Of a stretch of 42,842 nucleotides of DNA, positions 36,208 through 42,842 are shown piece by piece. Under the pieces are notes generated by a model. That model saw only the letters and a list, made by a program, of their open reading frames with translations, had not been told where the DNA came from and ran no database searches. This DNA is from Comamonadaceae bacterium (GTDB lineage Bacteria > Pseudomonadota > Gammaproteobacteria > Burkholderiales > Burkholderiaceae_C), in the NCBI GenBank assembly GCA_947450895.1, contig CANFWT010000017.1:1-42842 (forward strand), in the 5' to 3' direction. Position 1 is the first letter of the stretch. Each line of letters opens with the position of its first letter. The position numbers and the translations under genes were made by a program.

Positions 36208-39200
36208 ATGGACAATCCCCCCATCTTGACCCACCACTCCCCCACTCCAAAGCCCGTGCCGCGCCTGCAGCCGGGCTTTGTCGCCTTTCACAGCAACCGC
36301 GCCGAAAACCTGGCCGAGGTGGTGGCCTCGTGGCTGCAGCGCTCGCCGCTGCCGCCGCTGACCGAAGAAGTCATCTTGGTGCAAAGCAACGGCATGGCCG
36401 AATGGCTGAAGATGGAGCTGGCGCGCCGGGGCGGCGTCTGCGCCGCCACCCGGGTGGAGCTGCCCTCGCGCTTTTTGTGGCGTACCTACCGCCAGGTGCT
36501 GGGCGCACACGCGGTGCCCAGCGAGTCGCCGCTGGACAAACTGCCCATGGCTTGGCGCCTGATGCAGCTTTTGCCTGGCCTCTTACACGACCCGGTGTTT
36601 GCGCCAGTGGCCGGCTTTTTGCGCGACGACGATGCCGCGCGCCTATTGCAACTGGCCACCCAACTCGCTGACCTGTTTGACCAGTACCAAAACTACCGCA
36701 GCGACTGGCTGGAGGCCTGGGCCGCCGGGCACGACCACCTGCTGCTGGCCAATGGCACGGCCCAGGCCATGGCGAGCGACCAACTCTGGCAAAGCGCCCT
36801 GTGGCGCGCCCTGTTGGCCACGCTCAGCCCAGCGCAGCAACAAAGCATTCGCCCGCGCCTGCACCAGCAGTTCTTAAACCGCCTGGGCTGCGGCGAGCCG
36901 CTGGCGCACGCCGTGGCCCAGCGCGTTACCGCCTTTGGCATGAGCCAAATGCCGGGCGCCACCTTGCAGGCGCTGGCGGCACTGGCGCCGCACAGCCAGG
37001 TGATCTTGGCCATCCCCAACCCCTGCCGCTACTACTGGGGCGACATCATGGAAGGGCGCGATCTGCTGCGCGCGCAGCGTCGCCGCCAGCCCCTGCGCAA
37101 GGGCCACGCGCTGACGGACACGCCGCTGCAAGACATGCACGCCCACGCCCACCCGCTCTTGGCCGCCTGGGGCCGCCAAAGCCGCGACTTTGTGCGCCTG
37201 CTGGACGCCTACGACGACGCCCCGCGCAGCCAACAGCAGTTCGCCCTGGCCAAGATCGACTACTTTGACGACAGCGAGGAATCCGCCGATACCCCGCTCT
37301 TGCAGCAGGTGCAAAACCGCATTCGCGACCTGGTGCCGCTGCACGAACACCCGGCGCGCGCCATTGACGCGCGCGACCGCTCCATCGTGTTTCACAGCGC
37401 GCACAGCGCGGTGCGCGAGTTGGAGGTGCTGCACGACCAGCTCTTGCACGCACTTGCGCAGCCCGCGCAGGTGCCGCTGCGACCGCGCGACATCATCGTC
37501 ATGGTGCCCGACATCGAGGCGCTGGCCCCGGCGATTCGCGCCGTGTTTGGCCAGTACAAGCGCAGTGACGCGCGCCACATCCCCTTTGACATTGCCGACA
37601 TGGGCGCCCAGGCCAGCAGCCCGCTGATTACCGCGGTGGCCTGGCTGCTGCGCCTGCCCGCGCAGCGCTGCCGCATGAGCGAGCTGCTGGACCTGCTGGA
37701 AGTGCCGGCCGTAGCGGCACGCTTCGGCGTGGCCCCCGAGGCGCTGCCCCAGCTCACCCAGTGGATGGTGGGCGCGGGCATCCGCTGGGGCCTGGATGCG
37801 GCCCACCGCGCAGACTTAGGCCTGGGCGCCTGCGGCGAACAAAACAGCGCCTGGTTTGGCCTGCGCCGCATGCTGCTGGGCTACGCCAGTGGCGCCGATG
37901 CAGTAGACGCTCCGCTGGCCGAACTGCGCACGATTGCGCCCTACGCCGAAGTGGGCGGCCTGGAGGCCGAACTCGCCGGGTCGCTGGCGCACTTGCTGCA
38001 GGCGCTGACGCGCTGGTGGACGCTGGCCACCGCAGACGCCACGCCCACCGAGTGGGTGCAGCACTGCCAAACGCTGCTGGCCGACCTGTTGCAAGCCGAG
38101 TCCGAGGAAGACCGCTTGGCGCTGGCCGCCTTGCAGAGCAGCCTGCTGGCCTGGCAGCGCGCTTGTGAACAAGCCGGGTTTGCGCAAAGCGTGCCGCTGG
38201 CAGTCGCGCGCGCCGCCTGGCTGAATGCGCTAGAACTGCCCAAGCCCCAGCAGCGCTTTCGCGCCGGGGGCATCACTTTTTGTACGCTGATGCCCATGCG
38301 CGCCATTCCGTTTGAGGTGGTCTGCCTGCTGGGCATGAACGACGGCTACTACCCCCGGCGCAGCACACACAGCGACTTTGACCTGATGGCCCTGCAAGGC
38401 GCCGCCCGCCCCGGCGACCGGTCCCGGCGCGACGACGACCGCCAACTTATGCTCGAATCGGTACTCTCCGCGCGGCGCTTGCTGTATGTGAGCTGGAGCG
38501 GGCGCAATGTGCGCGACAACGCCGAGCAACCCGCCTCGGTGCTGGTGGCCCAGCTGCGCGACTACCTGCGCGCGGGCTGGGGCGATGCGGTAGTGAGCAG
38601 CCGCACCACCGAGCACCCGCTGCAACCCTTTAGCCGCCGCTACTTTGAGGCCGACAGCGCCTTGTTCACCTATGCCCGCGAATGGCGCGCCATGCACCAA
38701 ACGACTGGCACCGACGGGTCTGACAGCAGCCAAGGCTTGGCGACCTTGACTCCGTTCGTGCCCAACCCCGCCGTGCCGCTGACGCTGCAGCAACTCACCC
38801 AGTTTTTGCGCAAACCGGTCAAAGCCTTCTTCCGCCAGCGCCTGTTGGTGGCCTTTGGCGACGACACGCCCGCGCAGTGGGACGACGAGCGCTTTGCGGT
38901 CGGCGGCCTGGACGCCTACCAGCTGATCCAAACCCTGCTGGAGGGCGCCTCTAAAGCGCCCAGCGCCGAGAGCGCCACCGCAGAGGCCCAAGTGGCGCTG
39001 GCGCGGCTGCGCCAATCGGGCGCGCTGCCCCTGCAAGCCCTGGGCGACCTGGCGCAGCAGCAGTTGCAAGACAGCTTGGCTGCCATGTTGCACGCTTGGC
39101 ACGCGCAACAAGCGCACTTTGCACACCCGGCACCGCGCCAAGCGCTGCGCTTGCAAGCGGGCGATGTGCTGCTGGAAGACTGGGTGGACGGGCTGCGCCA

Positions 39201-39789
39201 GACCCTGCCCGACTGCGCCGGGGGCGAAATGCAGAGCGCCTGGCTGCAGTTGGAGCCCGGCAATTTGTGCGCTAACACCAAAAAACCCAAGCCCCGCCCC
39301 GAGCAACTGCTGGGCGCCTGGCTGCGCAGCCTGGCGGGCGCCGCCTGCGGCGTGCAGGCCAGCGGCGTGGTGGTGGGGCGCGACAGCGTAGTTGAGATCA
39401 CGCCCATGGACCCAGAGCTGGCGCGCACCACCTTGCAGCGGCTGCTGCAACTCTGGCAGGCGGGCATGCAAGCGCCGCTGCCGCTGCCACCCAAAACCGC
39501 GCTGGCCTGGCTGGCGCAAGCGCAACAGCCCGCAAAAGCGCAACAGGCCGCGCGCGCGCAATACGAAGGCGCAGAGCACCTGCGCGGCGAGGTGGAAGAA
39601 GCCTGCATGGCGCGCGTGTTCCCGGACTTGGAGTCGCTGCAAAACGACGGCCAGTTCGCCGCCCTGGCCCAGGCCATTTACCAGCCCCTGCTGGACTGGC
39701 AGAAAACCCATGTGCGCGCCACATTGCACCCCAAACCGGGCGCTGACGCCGGTGCCAGCGACGAAGACGACAACGTAGGCACGCCATGA
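36208..39789 (+). CDS. recC: Exodeoxyribonuclease V subunit gamma (RecC)
   Basis: A 1193-residue RecC. The N-terminal inactive helicase-like region begins FVAFHSNRAENLAEVVASWLQ, then VILVQSNGMAEWLKMELARRGGVCAATRVELPSRFLWR. AMASDQLWQSALWRALLATL, FGMSQMPGATLQALAALAPHSQVILAIPNPCRYYWGDI, FHSAHSAVRELEVLHDQLL, DIIVMVPDI, ITFCTLMPMRAIPFEVVCLLGMNDGYYPRRSTHSDFDLM and RDDDRQLMLESVLSARRLLYVSWSGRNVRDN are all RecC landmarks. RecC splits the duplex and recognises Chi. Its stop overlaps recB (ATGA, 39786-39789). Order recC-recB suggests recD follows outside the window. Confidence 0.96.
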   Translation: MDNPPILTHHSPTPKPVPRLQPGFVAFHSNRAENLAEVVASWLQRSPLPPLTEEVILVQSNGMAEWLKMELARRGGVCAATRVELPSRFLWRTYRQVLGAHAVPSESPLDKLPMAWRLMQLLPGLLHDPVFAPVAGFLRDDDAARLLQLATQLADLFDQYQNYRSDWLEAWAAGHDHLLLANGTAQAMASDQLWQSALWRALLATLSPAQQQSIRPRLHQQFLNRLGCGEPLAHAVAQRVTAFGMSQMPGATLQALAALAPHSQVILAIPNPCRYYWGDIMEGRDLLRAQRRRQPLRKGHALTDTPLQDMHAHAHPLLAAWGRQSRDFVRLLDAYDDAPRSQQQFALAKIDYFDDSEESADTPLLQQVQNRIRDLVPLHEHPARAIDARDRSIVFHSAHSAVRELEVLHDQLLHALAQPAQVPLRPRDIIVMVPDIEALAPAIRAVFGQYKRSDARHIPFDIADMGAQASSPLITAVAWLLRLPAQRCRMSELLDLLEVPAVAARFGVAPEALPQLTQWMVGAGIRWGLDAAHRADLGLGACGEQNSAWFGLRRMLLGYASGADAVDAPLAELRTIAPYAEVGGLEAELAGSLAHLLQALTRWWTLATADATPTEWVQHCQTLLADLLQAESEEDRLALAALQSSLLAWQRACEQAGFAQSVPLAVARAAWLNALELPKPQQRFRAGGITFCTLMPMRAIPFEVVCLLGMNDGYYPRRSTHSDFDLMALQGAARPGDRSRRDDDRQLMLESVLSARRLLYVSWSGRNVRDNAEQPASVLVAQLRDYLRAGWGDAVVSSRTTEHPLQPFSRRYFEADSALFTYAREWRAMHQTTGTDGSDSSQGLATLTPFVPNPAVPLTLQQLTQFLRKPVKAFFRQRLLVAFGDDTPAQWDDERFAVGGLDAYQLIQTLLEGASKAPSAESATAEAQVALARLRQSGALPLQALGDLAQQQLQDSLAAMLHAWHAQQAHFAHPAPRQALRLQAGDVLLEDWVDGLRQTLPDCAGGEMQSAWLQLEPGNLCANTKKPKPRPEQLLGAWLRSLAGAACGVQASGVVVGRDSVVEITPMDPELARTTLQRLLQLWQAGMQAPLPLPPKTALAWLAQAQQPAKAQQAARAQYEGAEHLRGEVEEACMARVFPDLESLQNDGQFAALAQAIYQPLLDWQKTHVRATLHPKPGADAGASDEDDNVGTP

Positions 39790-42700
39790 ACACGCCGGCC
39801 ACGCACGAAGACCCTGGCGGCGCGAGCGATGGCGTAGGCATAGACGTGGACCTGAACATGAACATGGGCGCGAGCCATGGCGTAGTCATAGACATGAACA
39901 CGGACGACGCCAGCCTACCCCTGCAGCCCGAACATCTAGACCTGTGGGGCAGCCGCCTGATCGAAGCCAGCGCAGGCACCGGCAAAACCTGGACGATTGC
40001 CGCGCTCTACCTGCGCTTGGTGCTGGGCCACGGCAATGCCCATGGCCAAAACCACGGCTTTGCCAGACCACTGCGCCCGGCAGAAATACTGGTAATGACC
40101 TTTACCCGCGCCGCCACGCGCGAGCTGTCGGACCGCATCCGCGCCCGTTTGATAGAAGCGGCGCAGTGCTTTCGCGGCGAGCGGACAGACGCCCCCGACG
40201 CGTTTTTAGCCACACTGCTGGCCGACTACCCCAGCGGCCCGGCGCGCAGCCACGCCGCTTGGCTGCTGGACTTGGGGGCGCAAAGCATGGACGAGGCTGC
40301 CGTCACCACCATTGACGCCTGGTGCCAGCGCATGCTGCGCGAGCATGCTTTTGACAGCGGCAGCCTGTTTGACGAAACCCTGGTCGCCGACGAAGACGCC
40401 CTGCGCACCGAGGCCGCCCAAGACTACTGGCGCCAGGCCTGCTACCCGCTGGACGCGCAGGCACTGGCGCAGGTGATGGGCGTGTGGCGCAGCGTGGACG
40501 CGTTGGTCAAAGACATGCGCGCCTTGGTCGAGCAAGCCACCCCAGAAGCCGACGCTGATAACGCGGGCGGGGCCGCCAACGCCCCTACGCTGGCCGAGGT
40601 GCTAGCCCACGCTAACGCGGCGCACCAGCACGCACTGGAGCAACTGCGTCAAGGCTGGGCGGCCCGCGCGCAAGAGATGCAAGAGTGGCTGGACGGGCAA
40701 ACCAGCGGCCATAAAAAAGACTGGGATGGACGAAGGCTGCGCCGCGCCGACTACACCCGCTGGCTGACCAAAGTTGGCGCATGGGCGACCGCAGAAGTGA
40801 ACCTAGACAAGCCCGACCTCCAAACAGGCTGGGAGCGTCTCACGCCGACAGGCCTGTCGGAAGTTCGCAAACCCGAGGCCGCGCCATTCACCCCCCTGCC
40901 CGTGTTTGCCGAATTTGCCACCCTGCGCGCCGCCTGCGAAGCGCTGCCCCAAGTGGCTGTGGCGCTGCGCCTGCACGCCGCCGCCTGGGTGCGCGCCCGG
41001 GTGCTGGAGCGCAAGCGCCTGGGCGGCAACTTTGGCTTTGCGGACTTGCTAGAGCGCTTGCACGCGGCCTTGCAAGGGCCGCACGCCCAGCGCCTGCGCG
41101 AGCGCCTGGTGCAGCAGTACCCGGTGGCGCTGATTGACGAGTTTCAGGACACTTCGCCGCTGCAATACCAAATCTTTGACCGGATTTACCGCGTGGCGCA
41201 GAACGACGCGGCCAGCGCCTTGCTGCTGATTGGCGACCCCAAGCAGTCGATCTATGGCTTTCGCGGGGCCGACATTGCCAGCTACCTGCAAGCGCGCCGG
41301 GCCACCGCCGGGCGGCACTACGCGCTGCAAACCAATTTCCGCTCCACCCGCGCGTTGGTGGACGCGGTCAACCACTGTTTCGCCCAGGCCGAACGCAGCC
41401 AGCCCGGCGGCGCCTTTGGCTACCGGCGGGCGCAAGACAACCCGCTGCCCTTTGCCAGCGTGCAGGCGCAAGGACTTAGCACCCAACTGGTGGACAGCCA
41501 GGGCCCGCTGCCCGCCCTCAGCCTGGTGCACGCGCTGGAAACCCACAACGCCGAAGAGATGCGCGAACGGTTCTCCCACATCTGCGCGGCGCAGATCGTG
41601 GCATGGCTGGGCGACCCGGCGACCGGCTTTGCCAAGGTCGGCGGGGCCAGTAGCAAGGCCAGTGGGGGCGCAAGTGCTGGCACCAGCGCGGGTGCGGGTG
41701 CGGGCGGGAATGCGATTGCGAGTGCTGGCTCCAACGTGAGTGCGGATGCGGATGCGGATGCGGGTGCGGGTGCGGGTGCGAGTGCTGGCACCAACGTGGA
41801 TGCGGAAGGCGATTCCAAGACGGGCCCAGCGCTTGCGCCCAGCGCCTTCACCCGCCTGCGCCCGGCCGATATCGCCATCCTGGTGCGCACTGGCAAAGAA
41901 GCTGCGGCGGTGCGCCTGGCGCTGGAACAGCGCGGCGTGGCATCGGTCTATTTGTCAGACCGCGACTCGGTGTTTGACAGCGCCGAGGCGCACGACCTGG
42001 TGCACTGGCTGCGCGCCGTGGCCAACCCGCAAGACGTGCGCCTGGTGCGCGCGGGCTTGGCCAGCGCCACCCTGGGCCTGGGCCTGGACGAACTGGCCTG
42101 GCTGGCGCACGACGACGCGGCCTTTGACCAGCGCTTGGAGCAACTGCGCCTGCTGCGCACCGTCTGGCGCACCCAGGGCGTGCTGGCCATGCTGCGCCAC
42201 ACCCTGCACCAGCTGGACCTGACTGCGCGCTGGCGCGAGGCCGCCAACGGCGAGCGCCGCCTGACCAACTTTTTGCACCTGGCCGAGCTGCTGCAAACTG
42301 CCAGCAGCAGCGCCGACGGCGAGCACGCGCTGATTCGCTGGCTGCTCACCCAAATCGAGGACCGCGCCGCCCCGCCGGACGCGCACATCGTGCGCCTAGA
42401 GAGCGACGCCGACCTGGTCAAGGTCGTCACCATCCACAAAAGCAAGGGCTTGCAGTACCCCGTGGTCTGCCTGCCCTTTGCCTGCAGTTTTCGGGAGAAA
42501 GACCGCAAGGGCACGTCTTTTGTGGCGCTAGCGCAGGACGACGGAGAGCGCCAAGTGCTGCTGCAGTTCAGCGACGCGCAACTGGCCCAGGCCGACGCGG
42601 ACCGCCTGCGCGAAGACCTGCGCCTTTTGTACGTGGCGCTCACCCGCGCGCAGCACAGCGTATGGCTGGGTTTCTCGGCTTTGCGCGTGGGCAACAGCGA

Positions 42701-42842
42701 ACAATGCGTCACCTTTAAGAGCGCTCTGGGCCGCCTGCTGGGCGGCGAAGCTGCCAACCAACAGGCCCTTGATGGCGCCGACAAAGTAGGGAATCAGGGC
42801 GAGTCTTGGCAAGCGCCCCTGCAAGCCCTGGCCGCAGGCTGC
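39786..42842 (+). CDS. recB: Exodeoxyribonuclease V subunit beta (RecB), 3' end outside window
   Basis: 1019 residues present; the C-terminal nuclease domain lies beyond the window. Helicase motifs: Walker A EASAGTGKTWTIAALYLRL near 60, FTRAATRELSDRIR, TIDAWCQRML, ALIDEFQDTSPLQYQIFD, LIGDPKQSIYGFRGADIASYL, TNFRST, VTIHKSKGLQYPVVCLPFACSFR and LYVALTRAQHSVWLGF. Two oddities: an N-terminal extension of about 45 residues (HEDPGGASDG and on) containing a 16-codon direct duplication, and an Ala/Gly/Ser-rich insertion at residues about 618-680, between GDPATGFAKV and the DIAILVR strand, encoded by short tandem repeats. Both keep the frame. ATG 39786 overlaps the recC stop. Confidence 0.95.
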   Translation, partial: MNTPATHEDPGGASDGVGIDVDLNMNMGASHGVVIDMNTDDASLPLQPEHLDLWGSRLIEASAGTGKTWTIAALYLRLVLGHGNAHGQNHGFARPLRPAEILVMTFTRAATRELSDRIRARLIEAAQCFRGERTDAPDAFLATLLADYPSGPARSHAAWLLDLGAQSMDEAAVTTIDAWCQRMLREHAFDSGSLFDETLVADEDALRTEAAQDYWRQACYPLDAQALAQVMGVWRSVDALVKDMRALVEQATPEADADNAGGAANAPTLAEVLAHANAAHQHALEQLRQGWAARAQEMQEWLDGQTSGHKKDWDGRRLRRADYTRWLTKVGAWATAEVNLDKPDLQTGWERLTPTGLSEVRKPEAAPFTPLPVFAEFATLRAACEALPQVAVALRLHAAAWVRARVLERKRLGGNFGFADLLERLHAALQGPHAQRLRERLVQQYPVALIDEFQDTSPLQYQIFDRIYRVAQNDAASALLLIGDPKQSIYGFRGADIASYLQARRATAGRHYALQTNFRSTRALVDAVNHCFAQAERSQPGGAFGYRRAQDNPLPFASVQAQGLSTQLVDSQGPLPALSLVHALETHNAEEMRERFSHICAAQIVAWLGDPATGFAKVGGASSKASGGASAGTSAGAGAGGNAIASAGSNVSADADADAGAGAGASAGTNVDAEGDSKTGPALAPSAFTRLRPADIAILVRTGKEAAAVRLALEQRGVASVYLSDRDSVFDSAEAHDLVHWLRAVANPQDVRLVRAGLASATLGLGLDELAWLAHDDAAFDQRLEQLRLLRTVWRTQGVLAMLRHTLHQLDLTARWREAANGERRLTNFLHLAELLQTASSSADGEHALIRWLLTQIEDRAAPPDAHIVRLESDADLVKVVTIHKSKGLQYPVVCLPFACSFREKDRKGTSFVALAQDDGERQVLLQFSDAQLAQADADRLREDLRLLYVALTRAQHSVWLGFSALRVGNSEQCVTFKSALGRLLGGEAANQQALDGADKVGNQGESWQAPLQALAAGC
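39820..39893 (+). repeat. Direct repeat in the recB 5' region
   Basis: Two 26-bp copies, 39820-39845 and 39868-39893, match at 24 of 26 positions with an offset of 48 bp (16 codons). They encode GASDGVGIDVD and GASHGVVIDMN in the N-terminal extension. Confidence 0.85.
41670..41804 (+). repeat. In-frame tandem repeats inside recB
   Basis: A 27-bp unit (encoding ASAGxxxxxA) recurs at 41670, 41718 and 41778, with hexamer runs of GCGGGT and GCGGAT between. Offsets 48 and 60 are multiples of 3, so the repeats expand without breaking the frame. Confidence 0.85.

Noticed and set aside
34694..36250. 518-codon minus-strand frame opposite tctA
   Set aside because: The translation is His/Gln/Gly-rich without domains, while tctA on the plus strand has clear family motifs.

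Overview
The window looks like a chromosomal segment of a betaproteobacterium, order Burkholderiales, most likely family Comamonadaceae (Rhodoferax/Acidovorax/Polaromonas type). The basis is the high GC content, the protein sequences, and the local gene orders trpE-trpG-trpD, recG-oxyR-ubiA, argS-SPOR-dsbA and lptA-lptB-rpoN. No rRNA, tRNA, CRISPR array, insertion sequence or phage gene was seen. Most of the window is core genome, with accessory insertions between core genes.

Region by region. 1-5170 (minus strand): a tryptophan operon, trpE-trpG-(ltaE)-(LysE exporter)-trpD, preceded by a 34-codon leader peptide with three Trp codons (WPWRTW) and mutually exclusive hairpins, i.e. a trp attenuator. 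5192-10780: the queuosine genes tgt and queA, separated by an accessory block. That block holds a VapBC-type toxin-antitoxin pair whose putative operator repeats overlap the tgt promoter, a dienelactone hydrolase, and a maleate-isomerase-like protein with a divergent LysR regulator. 10919-12592: a PiT phosphate transporter with its DUF47/PhoU-like partner. 12713-17560: recG, a second VapBC-type pair, oxyR and ubiA. The toxin and oxyR overlap by ATGA, so the antitoxin, toxin and oxyR frames form one coupled chain. 17583-18824: a short-chain dehydrogenase and a PsiF protein made of two near-identical repeats. 18960-26909: argS, a SPOR protein, dsbA, lptA, lptB, rpoN, an RlmL-like rRNA methyltransferase and an orphan PIN protein.

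27008-33821 is a stress- and envelope-flavoured accessory segment. It holds a TVP38/DedA-like membrane protein, a CDP-alcohol phosphatidyltransferase, a hemerythrin-like protein, a CYTH-CHAD protein, an MgtC-like membrane protein, a CBS-pair protein with an FNR/Anr-like box, a lipoyl-like protein lacking the acceptor lysine, a triple-BON protein and a small HNH protein. 33822-34262 has no convincing gene; it carries a possible gene remnant and a putative operator. 34263-36175: tctB-tctA of a tripartite tricarboxylate transporter without tctC. 36208-42842: recC and most of recB. RecB has an in-frame N-terminal duplication and a repeat-encoded Ala/Gly/Ser insertion; the window ends inside recB.

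The most interesting signals are the trp leader, two toxin-antitoxin modules each wired into a core gene (tgt by shared promoter DNA, oxyR by translational overlap), a recurrent arrangement in which a -10 box sits 6-9 nt before a start codon (leaderless-type transcripts), and the BON/lipoyl-like/CBS stress segment. All functions are read from sequence motifs only; nothing has been tested by database search.
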